Source: Enterocloster alcoholdehydrogenati (GTDB taxonomy: Bacteria > Bacillota > Clostridia > Lachnospirales > Lachnospiraceae). Taken from it: 64,000 nt of DNA. The DNA lies in assembly GCF_013282095.1 (NCBI RefSeq), contig NZ_BLTJ01000009.1, positions 62,001 through 126,000 of the forward strand. The letters are read 5' to 3'. Every line of letters starts with the position of its first letter. The stretch's first letter is position 1. Position numbers and translations under genes: made by a program. Below, piece after piece: positions 52,761 to 60,816 of the stretch. Below the pieces are notes generated by a model that was not told where the DNA came from, made no database searches, and was given only the letters and a program-made list of their open reading frames with translations.

Positions 52761-54588
52761 ACAATTTTCCTCCTACTTTTTCATTCCTAAACTGTGTTTC
52801 CCCAAAGGAAACCTCCAGAATTTCCTGCCGTTCCACATCAATAAGGCCGCAGGTATTAAGACGCAGCGCCGGGATCACCGGAAGACTTACAAACGCCAGA
52901 GTCATAAAGGGGTCAATCCCTTCCCTGACACCGAGACCGGCCGCCAGCCTCTTAAGTTCTTCCAGTTTCTCATCCACTGCCTGCGCGGTCATCGGGGTCA
53001 TAAGCCCTCCGATGGGAAGAGGCAGGATCCCCAGAAGCGTTCCTCCCTTTACAACGGCAATCCCTCCTTCTGCCTTGCGCACCGCCTCTGCTGCCAGAGC
53101 CATATCGCTGTCACTCACACCGGCCACGATCAGATTGTGGGAATCATGGGCTACGCTGGTGGCTACCGCCCCGGCTTTTAAACCATATCCGCCCAAAAAT
53201 CCGACCCCTTTGTGTCCTGTTCCTTTATGACGCTCAAATACCGCCAGTTTTACGATATCTCTGGCCGGATCCACCCCTGGCGGAAAACCGGCAACGTGTG
53301 TCCATGGTTCCAGCCGCTCCCTCGTCAGCAGTTCTTTCGGAGTCAGCTGAATGACCCTTACTGTATCTCCTTCCGGCTCCAGCTTTAGATCCTGCGTACG
53401 GACAGGAGCCATGCGGAACGAATGGAACACGCTCTGAAAGGACTCTCCCCCCAAACCGTCCGCCCCCTTTTTGCAGACAGCCGACGGGATACCCTTGTGG
53501 AGTACCCGGCCATTTTCCGCAGCCAGGCGACCATTTTTATAGACCCGTTCTACCCTCATCTCCTCCAGATCCGTAAGCACAGCCAGATCAGCCCTGTACC
53601 CCGGAGCCACGGCTCCATTTTCCCGAAGCCCGAAATACCGGGCCGGGTACAGCGTAGCCATCAATACTGCCGTTACCGGATCAGCTCCCAGCAAAACTGC
53701 CCTGCGGATGATCCAGTCCATGTGGCCCAGACGCCTTAAATCCCCTGGATGCTTATCGTCTGTGACGAACATACACCGGCTGGCCCATGGGTCTTTGCAG
53801 AGGGAGATCAGCGCCTCCAGATTCCTGGCTGCCGTCCCTTCCCTTATCATAATCCACTGGCCGCGCCGCAGCTTTTGGAGCGCCTCCTCCTTTTTACAGC
53901 ACTCGTGATCGGAAGCCACGCCTGCAGTGCAGTAGGCATTGAGCGCCTTTCCGGAAAGTCCCGGAGCATGGCCGTCCACTCTCTTTTTCATCCTGGCAGC
54001 GTCTTCCAGCTTTGAAAGTACCCCATCCTCTGCCGCGATGGTTCCCGGAGCATTCATCAGCTCTGCCAGCCCCAGAACCCGGTCATTGTCATAAAAACGC
54101 CGAAGCTCCTCTGCCTGCAGAACTGCCCCCGACTCCTCCATAGCCGCAGCAGGAACGCAGGAAGGAAGCATAACATACACATCCAGCAAAAGTCCTTCCG
54201 TTTCCCGGAGCATATACTCGATCCCCTCCGTTCCAGCCACATTGGCAATCTCGTGGGGATCCGTGACCACTGCTGTCGTTCCATGGGGCAGCACTGCCCT
54301 CTCAAACTCCTCCGGCCGTACCATGGAGCTTTCCAGATGGATATGGCCGTCAATAAAGCCCGGACAGATAATCCGTCCTGTCAGGTCATGCTCCTCTTCT
54401 CCCCTGTAAGCGCCGATTCCCACAATGAAACCGTCCTGCACTGCCACATCTGCCTCTTCAAGCTCTCTGGTGAACACGTTCAGCACCTTTGCGCCTTTCA
54501 GTACAAGTCCAGCCCGCTTCACCCCCGAAGCGGCCAGGATCCGCTCTCTCAACGCCTCCTTATACGATGTGTTAAATGTCTTTCTCAT
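52723..54588 (-). CDS. ade: Adenine deaminase
   Basis: A 621-residue amidohydrolase converting adenine to hypoxanthine. Metal motif FIDGHIHLESSMV near residue 80, TDPHEIANVAG near 111, DGHAPGLSG near 196 and TDDKHPGDL near 280, with the C-terminal GGMALAAEAV-like domain of the family (here DSDMALAAEAVRKAEGG). First gene of the ade-permease unit, with a riboswitch-like leader of about 220 bases. Ribosome binding site AAGGGGG. Confidence 0.95.
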   Translation of the reverse strand: MRKTFNTSYKEALRERILAASGVKRAGLVLKGAKVLNVFTRELEEADVAVQDGFIVGIGAYRGEEEHDLTGRIICPGFIDGHIHLESSMVRPEEFERAVLPHGTTAVVTDPHEIANVAGTEGIEYMLRETEGLLLDVYVMLPSCVPAAAMEESGAVLQAEELRRFYDNDRVLGLAELMNAPGTIAAEDGVLSKLEDAARMKKRVDGHAPGLSGKALNAYCTAGVASDHECCKKEEALQKLRRGQWIMIREGTAARNLEALISLCKDPWASRCMFVTDDKHPGDLRRLGHMDWIIRRAVLLGADPVTAVLMATLYPARYFGLRENGAVAPGYRADLAVLTDLEEMRVERVYKNGRLAAENGRVLHKGIPSAVCKKGADGLGGESFQSVFHSFRMAPVRTQDLKLEPEGDTVRVIQLTPKELLTRERLEPWTHVAGFPPGVDPARDIVKLAVFERHKGTGHKGVGFLGGYGLKAGAVATSVAHDSHNLIVAGVSDSDMALAAEAVRKAEGGIAVVKGGTLLGILPLPIGGLMTPMTAQAVDEKLEELKRLAAGLGVREGIDPFMTLAFVSLPVIPALRLNTCGLIDVERQEILEVSFGETQFRNEKVGGKLYGSGENISPERK

Positions 54589-54699
54589 GGAGCTTTCATC
54601 CCCCTTTCTGATACAGCCCGCACATCATTTCCATTTATTTACACGCTTTGTGCATAAAAAAACACCGCCGTTCCTCTGCTTTCACATACGCTCCCGCTG

Positions 54700-54772
54700 T
54701 GAAACACAATAGACAACTATTTGCGGTAGTTAATAGAGACGCTCAGCCAATGGTAAACCCCTGTGAGTTTCA
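54700..54772 (-). ncRNA. Purine-riboswitch-like element in the ade leader
   Basis: On the minus strand, P1 arms TGAAAC and GTTTCA enclose 61 bases. The order GTCTCTA (J2/3), AACTA-CCGCAAA-TAGTT (P3 with its L3 loop) and GTCTATT (J3/1) matches the purine aptamer, including C in the position that selects guanine-type ligands and CC in L3. The J1/2 and L2 parts (TCACAGGGG, ACCATTGG) do not match consensus well. The 3' P1 strand can instead pair with TGTGAAA 25 bases later, and seven T follow further down, so switching is plausible. It precedes ade and the purine permease. Either a variant purine riboswitch or a look-alike. Confidence 0.45.
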
Positions 54773-54814
54773 TGTAAAATCAACTTTTTCGTTCAGAATT
54801 GTTTTATAATTTAA

Positions 54815-54843
54815 ATCATATCATACAACTTGTGTGTTGTCAA
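54815..54843 (-). promoter_or_regulatory. ade promoter
   Basis: TTGACA (54838-54843) and TATGAT (54815-54820), 17-base spacer. The transcript would carry a leader of about 220 bases, most of the 399-base gap 54589-54987. Confidence 0.85.
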
Positions 54844-54910
54844 TCAAGCAACCAGGCAACTATCAGAATATCCTTTACATTCCACGCAGCATCTCCTTTC
54901 GGCGCACAGC

Positions 54911-54947
54911 AAAAAGCAGAACACCATCGCAAAGATAGTGTCCTGCT
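54911..54947 (-). terminator. Terminator of the rdgB-yfcE unit
   Basis: AGCAG..ACAC arms with one mismatch each side of a 5-base loop (54915-54947), followed on the minus strand by TTTTT; 41 bases after the phosphodiesterase stop. Confidence 0.85.
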
Positions 54948-54987
54948 GTTATTTTCATCCCATAACGCACGTTTGCTGCAGGATTAC

Positions 54988-55488
54988 CTACAGATAATGC
55001 TGATGAAACCTGGCCTTTCCGTCTTCTCCTATTTCCATAATCATATAAGACGGCCGCCTTCCTTCCTGCCGTGGATAAGACAAGCTGCCAGGATTTAAAA
55101 GAATCAGTTCCTTCTCACCTTCCTGCCGGTCGATCTCAAAAAACGGCCGGTGCGTATGGCCGAACATAGCGATATCAAAGCCTCTTTCTCTGGCCTCTCT
55201 CCTGAGGTACTCCGTACTCAGAGAAACATTATAATAATGGCCATGGGTCAGAAGCGCCCTGTATGTTCCGATCATAAGGTCACGTTCCCGTTCCAGATGG
55301 GAAAAAAAGTCGTTATTGCCCAGAACCATTTCCAGTTCGCAGCCAGGTCCTGCCCACCTGGCAATCTCATATTCGCTTCCCTCCGCATCTCCCAGATGGA
55401 TCAGCATATCAAACGGCTTTGTCTGCTCCATGACCCACTGCAGATTTCCGTCTTTTCTATGGGTATCGCTGACGATCAGTATCTTCAT
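54988..55488 (-). CDS. YfcE/MJ0936-type metallophosphoesterase
   Basis: A 166-residue calcineurin-like phosphoesterase. Metal motifs in order: VSDTHR near residue 5, HLGDAEG near 31, LGNNDFF near 57, LTHGHYY near 80 and FGHTHRPFF near 109. Members hydrolyse phosphodiesters; physiological substrate unknown. It follows rdgB in the same direction after 57 bases, a common pairing in Firmicutes. A second, distinct family member is at 58895-59449. Confidence 0.92.
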   Translation of the reverse strand: MKILIVSDTHRKDGNLQWVMEQTKPFDMLIHLGDAEGSEYEIARWAGPGCELEMVLGNNDFFSHLERERDLMIGTYRALLTHGHYYNVSLSTEYLRREARERGFDIAMFGHTHRPFFEIDRQEGEKELILLNPGSLSYPRQEGRRPSYMIMEIGEDGKARFHQHYL

Positions 55489-55545
55489 ACCCTGTTTCCT
55501 TCCTCCATATTATGACTTCCCCCCGCACGGATACCTGTTCCCATA

Positions 55546-56145
55546 TCAGCCAAGCTCCTTCTTCAGCGCCTTTTTCATGGCCTCCAGCGCTTTTCCCCTG
55601 TGGCTGATCCGATTCTTCTCCTCCATTGTCAGCTCTGCGGATGTCTTCCCAAACTCAGGCAGATATAAAATAGGATCGTAGCCAAAGCCTCCCTTTCCTG
55701 CCGGCTCCTCTGCAATCAGCCCTTCCATATACTCCTCTGTCTGAATAACGCGGCCGTCAGGCAGCACAGCCGTAATATTGCAGGCAAAACGGGCGCTTCG
55801 CTCCTTTCCGCTGACCCCCGCAAGACGCTCAATAATACTGCGGTTTTTGATTTCATAGGAGGTATTCTCTCCCATATATCGGGCGGAGTAGACTCCCGGC
55901 TCGCCTCCGATATAGTCTACCACCAGTCCGGAATCGTCTGCCAGGACAATGCCGCCGGTGCGCTCCCATACAGCCATTGCCTTGATACGGGCATTTTCCC
56001 CGAAGGTGGTTCCATCCTCTGTGATATCCAGCGTAACTCCGGCCTCCTTCATGGACAGAACCGGTATCCCCAGATCCTGTAAAATAGCGCGGATCTCCCG
56101 CATCTTGCCTTCATTACCTGTTGCAAAAATGATCGTTTGTTCCAT
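55546..56145 (-). CDS. rdgB: XTP/dITP pyrophosphatase
   Basis: A 199-residue house-cleaning NTPase that removes XTP and dITP from the nucleotide pool. N-terminal FATGNEGKMREIRAIL, SGLVVDYIGGEPGVYSARY near residue 75, and GKGGFGYDPIL near 150 are the family motifs. It sits between the papain-like lipoprotein and the phosphodiesterase on the same strand. Confidence 0.96.
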   Translation of the reverse strand: MEQTIIFATGNEGKMREIRAILQDLGIPVLSMKEAGVTLDITEDGTTFGENARIKAMAVWERTGGIVLADDSGLVVDYIGGEPGVYSARYMGENTSYEIKNRSIIERLAGVSGKERSARFACNITAVLPDGRVIQTEEYMEGLIAEEPAGKGGFGYDPILYLPEFGKTSAELTMEEKNRISHRGKALEAMKKALKKELG

Positions 56146-56210
56146 CTCTTTTATCCTTTAATGTTGTGTTTCTCATCCCCCACAGACAAGGACGCCTGCA
56201 AAAGCCCTCC

Positions 56211-57716
56211 TCAGCCTCGGATGGTATATGCCTTCAGACAGAGATTACACTTCTGCGTCTCCTCCACGTGCTCCCAGAGGCTGCCGTCATGGCTTAAATA
56301 TCCCTCCCCGTCTGTCAGATCCACATCGGCAATCCCGTCCCCCGCATCATACTCGATAGCTGCGGGATGTACCGTTCCCGGTGTTTTTATTTTTACTATT
56401 ATAGCAAACTTTTCCCCTGTATCCAATAGTATTTTTTCATCAAAAGGAACCGTATAGTAGCCGGAATACATAAGCTTTCCTCTGGCAAGCAGCCTCCTGC
56501 TGTTTAAAGCCTGATCCATTCGGCCCCTCTGGCTTTCTTTTCCCGCCCCTGAGATCCCGCTTTCCACCTCCGGCAGATTTCTTGCCAGATATACCTCATA
56601 TTCCGTATCCGGCCCGGTGGCATAAAATCCCGCTGCAGCCAGTTCTTCCTGCCCTTCCGCCCGATAGGCGTTGGCGGACCAGACCGTGTCCTGCCCATAG
56701 CCGATCTGTCCGATCCAGCCGCAGAGATCACTCTGATAAACTGCATCATAATTATCGGCTGGCTCAACCCCTGTATACACTACGTTGTGAACCCCTATGT
56801 TGGAGTCGTAATAGGATACATAAAAATACCCCTGATCGCCAAAATCCTCTCCCCAGCTGTTTGTGCAGATAAAGGCTCCGTCTCCCTCCAGATCCATATT
56901 GAAGTTTTCCTTCGGGTAGTCATCATCCCACCCGATGATGACAGAATCATGGTTGGGTTCTGCGGTCCCCACATAGCAGTAGGAGTTTGTGTCCCGGTTA
57001 TAATATACAGATTCGCTGTCGTAATCCTGCATGGAGGTGTAAAGGGAACTCTGAACACCGCCCTTTAGGTACACGGCTCTCTTGATCGCCTCATAATCCT
57101 TAGACGGCAGAATCTGGATCTCCTGGACATGAACTCTCGGCTTTAAGCCACTGGGGGAAATACCGTCTCCATAAGGATCCTCCGACTCCCACACCGGCCC
57201 CTGCCAGCCCAGAAGATAGGCCATGGACATGGTATACTCTCCTCCTTCATCCTGTCCCAGAGAAAAGTGATTGTGCATGGACATATGATCCACGGAAAAT
57301 GCAACTCTCTCTTCTGGAAGGAGGGAGGACTCTAATGCGGTCAGGGAAGCAAAGGCCCAGCAGGTGCCAAGAGACCCCTGATTGCCGATCTGGGGCGCAC
57401 GGCCCACTTTTCTGTAGTCATAGGAGCGGGGAAGGGAGACTTCCTCCTGTATCCCCCGGTTCCAGATACGGGGAAAATGGGATTTTTTCTCCGCATTTAA
57501 CCGGCTGTGGGACTCACTCTCTGTCCTCGGCTCCAGGCTCTTATCTTCCGCTGCGTCCTCACGGTTTCCGTCTGATGAAACAGCCGAAAAGAAAGAGGAA
57601 CCATAACCGGCCCTGCCGCCGCATCCCTCTAAAAAAAGGGCCGAAGCCCCAAGGATGAGAGCAACCGCAAAAAACGCCCTCCTCCATTTATTCCTGCTTC
57701 TATCCCTGTTTCTCAA
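56211..57716 (-). CDS. Secreted papain-like (C1) cysteine protease, probable lipoprotein
   Basis: A 501-residue protein with a signal peptide ending in the lipobox-like LEGC (Cys32), so membrane-anchored outside the cell; Glu before Gly is atypical. The C1 catalytic set is complete: Gln113, Cys119 (GNQGSLGTCWAFA), His256 (EPNHDSVIIGWDDD) and Asn286 (CTNSWGEDFGDQGYF). A C-terminal lectin-like domain follows (residues about 320-501). Proteases of this build are found in clostridia and archaea on cell surfaces. Its first 17 bases overlap the end of the methyltransferase gene upstream. Confidence 0.85.
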   Translation of the reverse strand: MRNRDRSRNKWRRAFFAVALILGASALFLEGCGGRAGYGSSFFSAVSSDGNREDAAEDKSLEPRTESESHSRLNAEKKSHFPRIWNRGIQEEVSLPRSYDYRKVGRAPQIGNQGSLGTCWAFASLTALESSLLPEERVAFSVDHMSMHNHFSLGQDEGGEYTMSMAYLLGWQGPVWESEDPYGDGISPSGLKPRVHVQEIQILPSKDYEAIKRAVYLKGGVQSSLYTSMQDYDSESVYYNRDTNSYCYVGTAEPNHDSVIIGWDDDYPKENFNMDLEGDGAFICTNSWGEDFGDQGYFYVSYYDSNIGVHNVVYTGVEPADNYDAVYQSDLCGWIGQIGYGQDTVWSANAYRAEGQEELAAAGFYATGPDTEYEVYLARNLPEVESGISGAGKESQRGRMDQALNSRRLLARGKLMYSGYYTVPFDEKILLDTGEKFAIIVKIKTPGTVHPAAIEYDAGDGIADVDLTDGEGYLSHDGSLWEHVEETQKCNLCLKAYTIRG

Positions 57717-58875
57717 TTCGATTCTCCTGACTGCGTCTTGGAGGCTTTGGGCCCATGAACTGATAGAAATAGGTTTTCAGCATACCATTATAAATCTTCC
57801 GGTTTTTATCCGCCTTCCGCCCAATACATTTTTCCGTATCTTCATAGGAAGTGATCAGATACATGGACCAGGCATCCAGCGCTGCATATCGCTCTCCAAT
57901 TTCCCTATAAAGAGCAGGAAGGTTCTTTTTCTCCTCGATCCGTTCCCCATATGGCGGATTAGAAATGATAAATCCGTACTTTTTCGGATGGCTCAATGCG
58001 CTTACAGGGCGCTGTTGGAAATGGATCATGTGATCCACACCGGCGGACTGGGCGTTTGCCCTGGCGGCCTTTACGATATCTCCGTCAATGTCATATCCCT
58101 GGATATCTGCCTGGACATGGTCATCCAAAAGATCATTGGCTTCATCCATAGCCTCATACCAGCACTTGCGCCTGATTATATTTTTCCAGTCCTCTGCCAG
58201 AAATGACCGGTTCATGCCGGGAGCCATATTGGCCGCGATCATAGCCGCCTCAATGGGGAATGTACCGCTTCCGCAAAATGGATCTACCAGAATCCTATCC
58301 CTGTTCCACGGCGTTAAAAGAATCAGCGCTGCTGCCAGTGTCTCCGTGATCGGCGCCTTGCTTGTCAGGGTTCTATACCCCCTCTTGTGAAGAGAATCCC
58401 CGCTGGTATCGATTCCAATGATCACGATATCCTTATACAGGAATACCCGCAATGGAAAGCTGGCTCCGTTTTCAGGGAACCAGGTCACCTTATAGTGGCT
58501 TTTCATCCGCTCTACCATGGCTTTTTTCATAATAGACTGTATATCTGACGGACTGAACAGCCTGCTCTTGATAGAAGAGGCTTTGGCTACCCAGAATTTT
58601 CCATCTTCAGGAATCAATTCCTCCCAGGCAATCCCGCGGGTGCCCTGAAACAGTTCCTCAAAAGTCTCTGCCTTAAAGCTTCCTGCCTTCAGCAAAATAC
58701 GCTCCGCCGTCCGCAAAAACACATTTGCCCTGCAGATGGCCTCATCATCTCCAATAAAGGTCACTCTTCCGTCCTCCACGGAAGTAATCTCATATCCCAG
58801 ATCCAGGATCTCTTTTTTCAATACCGCCTCCAGGCCGAAATGACAGGGGGCGATCAGTTCATAGGTCTGTTTCAA
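57700..58875 (-). CDS. Class I rRNA methyltransferase with THUMP domain (RlmL/YpsC type)
   Basis: A 391-residue SAM-dependent enzyme: N-terminal ferredoxin-like plus THUMP domain (residues 1-155), methyltransferase with the SAM loop VDPFCGSGTFPIEAA near residue 200 and the catalytic SNPPYGERI near 310. Relatives make m2G in 23S rRNA. Preceded by the phosphodiesterase gene after 19 bases and overlapping the protease gene at its end. Confidence 0.92.
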   Translation of the reverse strand: MKQTYELIAPCHFGLEAVLKKEILDLGYEITSVEDGRVTFIGDDEAICRANVFLRTAERILLKAGSFKAETFEELFQGTRGIAWEELIPEDGKFWVAKASSIKSRLFSPSDIQSIMKKAMVERMKSHYKVTWFPENGASFPLRVFLYKDIVIIGIDTSGDSLHKRGYRTLTSKAPITETLAAALILLTPWNRDRILVDPFCGSGTFPIEAAMIAANMAPGMNRSFLAEDWKNIIRRKCWYEAMDEANDLLDDHVQADIQGYDIDGDIVKAARANAQSAGVDHMIHFQQRPVSALSHPKKYGFIISNPPYGERIEEKKNLPALYREIGERYAALDAWSMYLITSYEDTEKCIGRKADKNRKIYNGMLKTYFYQFMGPKPPRRSQENRIEKQG

Positions 58876-58894
58876 GTGGTGCTCCTCTCTATTC

Positions 58895-59449
58895 TTACAG
58901 TTTCATTTCTCTGACAATCTCACCGTCCAGGGTTTTAATCGTGAATATACCGTTTTCCAAAATGGCATATGTATTGGGGTTTCCTCCCTTGGGTATGGAC
59001 ACGGAACCAGGATTTAAGATGGCAACGGTTCCAAAGTCTGTCTCCATTTTCTCTGCCTTTAACAGGTGGGTATGGCCATGTATCAGGATATCTCCGTCCT
59101 GCATGGGCGGAAGGCTGTCCTGATTGAAAACGTGACCATGGGTGGCGTAAAGGGTCTTTCCCTCGATCGAGAGAAGGGCGTAATCTGCCAGGATGGGAAA
59201 CTGAAGAACCATCTGGTCCACTTCCGTATCACAGTTGCCCCGCACTGCGTAGATCTGGTCTTTTAAGGGATTCAGCATGGAGATCACTTCCCTGGGAGCG
59301 TACTCCCTTGGAAGGTCATTGCGGGGGCCGTGATAAAGGATGTCCCCCAGCAGCACCAGACGGGCAGCGCCGGATTTTCTATAAATATCTAACAGCTGTC
59401 TGCAAAAGAAGGCAGAGCCGTGGATGTCGGATGCAAATAACATTTTCAT
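58895..59449 (-). CDS. Second YfcE-family phosphodiesterase
   Basis: A 184-residue calcineurin-like phosphoesterase with motifs FASDIHGSAFF, LGDILYHGP, RGNCDTEVDQ, THGHVFNQD and HGHTHLL, closest in layout to E. coli YfcE. Start at 59449 (MKMLFASDIHG) behind AAAGGA; the frame is open to 59551 but the extra part has no family match. Unlike the copy at 54988 it has the DILYHGPRND insertion. Same strand as the methyltransferase. Confidence 0.92.
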   Translation of the reverse strand: MKMLFASDIHGSAFFCRQLLDIYRKSGAARLVLLGDILYHGPRNDLPREYAPREVISMLNPLKDQIYAVRGNCDTEVDQMVLQFPILADYALLSIEGKTLYATHGHVFNQDSLPPMQDGDILIHGHTHLLKAEKMETDFGTVAILNPGSVSIPKGGNPNTYAILENGIFTIKTLDGEIVREMKL

Positions 59450-59551
59450 ATGAAATAATTCCTTTCTTAAAACATTTAAAAGGCATGGACGGCGGTTTTC
59501 CTGACCGGCGTTCTGCGGGCTGTATTCCCAGCCGTCCGGAATGGTTATCAT

Positions 59552-59884
59552 TTATTGTAAATCCCACAGCCGCCTTCTGTCAACGTATTTCCCCCGGTAA
59601 TTCAACATTCCTCCCGCCAGATCCGCCACCTCATATCCCATTCTCCAGAGATCTCTGCACACTGCCAGGCTCTTTGCCCCCCGGTCACAGTAAAACACAG
59701 TCATTCCTTCTCTGGGAATCCGGTCTATATTCTGCTCTATTTCCTCATATGGTATATTGACGCTTCCCAGGATGCGGTCATTTTCATACATCCAGGGTTC
59801 TCTTACGTCCACCAGGAATCGGATTCGTCCGTCCTCCAGCCACCGGTCAAACTCCCGGTATGAGATCATGGGAAATTCTTTCAT
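59552..59884 (-). CDS. Single-domain rhodanese-like protein
   Basis: A 110-residue rhodanese with the substrate-binding DVREPWMYEND and the active-site loop FYCDRGAKSL, whose Cys would carry persulfide sulfur. Thiosulfate sulfurtransferase-type or thiol-relay role; partner not known. Leads the run of same-strand genes that goes through the phosphodiesterase, methyltransferase and protease. Confidence 0.9.
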   Translation of the reverse strand: MKEFPMISYREFDRWLEDGRIRFLVDVREPWMYENDRILGSVNIPYEEIEQNIDRIPREGMTVFYCDRGAKSLAVCRDLWRMGYEVADLAGGMLNYRGKYVDRRRLWDLQ

Positions 59885-59913
59885 TGCTCCACCCCGCCTT
59901 TCTCTTTCCCTGA

Positions 59914-60204
59914 ATGGTCTGCGGCGTGTCCTACTATACTATATGCATTTTTGATGGACAGGTGACCCCGGCAGGCTTTTTTGCGGACTTATTCTCCTAT
60001 GGAGGACTGTTTTCCATTCACAACAGCAAAAATGGCACCTGCGGGCTTTTCCTTCCCACAGATGCCATTCCTGTGCAGCCTGTTGTTTTTCCCGCGCAGC
60101 GGGCCGGACAGGCATACCTGAATATTCAGCTCACCATTTCCCAGGCAGCATACAAAACGTGCACTGGGAATTTGGGCTCATTTTCTCAGGCTTTAGTCAT
60201 TTGA
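59914..60204 (+). CDS. Short uncertain reading frame, possibly a gene remnant
   Basis: A 96-residue frame on the plus strand with no ribosome binding site. Its middle (YGGLFSIHNSKNGTCGLFL and VFPAQRAGQAYLNI) looks protein-like, recalling small Gly/aromatic proteins of sporeformers, so it may be a truncated gene. Its stop overlaps the end of the convergent Asn/Ser-rich gene. Not recognised. Confidence 0.25.
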   Translation: MVCGVSYYTICIFDGQVTPAGFFADLFSYGGLFSIHNSKNGTCGLFLPTDAIPVQPVVFPAQRAGQAYLNIQLTISQAAYKTCTGNLGSFSQALVI

Positions 60205-60411
60205 ATCGTTCTTTGCGCTGCTTCTCTGGCTGTCCTCGTAGCTATTAGAGGAATTCTTCATGTTATTTTTAGAGCTGTTCTTTGCTCTGCCATTGGATCC
60301 GTAATTGGACGCATTATTTGAAGAATCGTTGGACATCTTGTTCTGGCTGTTGTTTCTGCTGCTGTTCTGGCTGTTGCTGTAGCTGTTCATATTGTCGTTT
60401 CTGCTTGGCAT
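60193..60411 (-). CDS. Asn/Ser-rich small protein of unknown function
   Basis: A 72-residue low-complexity protein made chiefly of Asn, Ser, Lys, Gln and Asp with no hydrophobic stretch, cysteine or signal. A perfect AGGAGG site nine bases before the ATG shows it is a real gene. The composition recalls small spore or stress proteins but I cannot match it to a family. No promoter is clear. Confidence 0.7.
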   Translation of the reverse strand: MPSRNDNMNSYSNSQNSSRNNSQNKMSNDSSNNASNYGSNGRAKNSSKNNMKNSSNSYEDSQRSSAKNDSND

Positions 60412-60537
60412 ATCAAATTACCTCCTGATATGATGCTCCGCAGGCATTAAGAATCCATCCCGCCGCCCCGGAACGTTGTCTGATACACCTTCTATTATGA
60501 CGAAAAATCTCTCTTTTATACAATTTCCGGAAACGGG

Positions 60538-60566
60538 TTGCTTTTTTGAAGGTTTTGTATTATAAA
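60538..60566 (+). promoter_or_regulatory. Promoter of the candidate small RNA
   Basis: TTGCTT (60538-60543) and TATAAA (60561-60566), 17-base spacer, reading away from the minus-strand small gene. Confidence 0.6.
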
Positions 60567-60571
60567 TGAAA

Positions 60572-60690
60572 GTGAGGTATTGCAGTTTCCCTTAAACTGC
60601 AGCCTCATCCTTATTAATTATTTATACTCCCCTTCGAGAAAGGCCAGGATAGCTCCCCTATCCTGGCCCTTCTCTCTATATCCTTTTTTT
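60572..60690 (+). ncRNA. Candidate small structured RNA
   Basis: About 118 bases. A 5' hairpin pairs TGAGG/CCTCA and TGCAGTTT/AAACTGCA around a 5-base loop (60573-60607). After an A/U-rich single-stranded stretch, GGCCAGGATAG/CTATCCTGGCC plus GAGAA/TTCTC form a strong second hairpin (60636-60674), then TCTATATCC and seven T. It has its own promoter and no gene follows on this strand. Confidence 0.5.
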
Positions 60691-60816
60691 ACCATCCGAA
60701 AACAGAGCGCCTGTCTCTGCCTGCAAATGGCATCCTTATCCTTAGACGCAGGATCCCTCCTGCGCCTGGGTTGCCCCCGTCTTTCATCTGCAGGGTCTGC
60801 CGAACGGGCAGATCCC

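Larger units (their letters stand above)
60412..60816. other. 405-base gap with a candidate small RNA
   Basis: Holds the candidate small RNA (next entries) and two further hairpins near 60752-60775 and 60790-60815 that follow the NlpC gene on the minus strand but lack T-runs. No coding sequence is seen. Confidence 0.6.
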
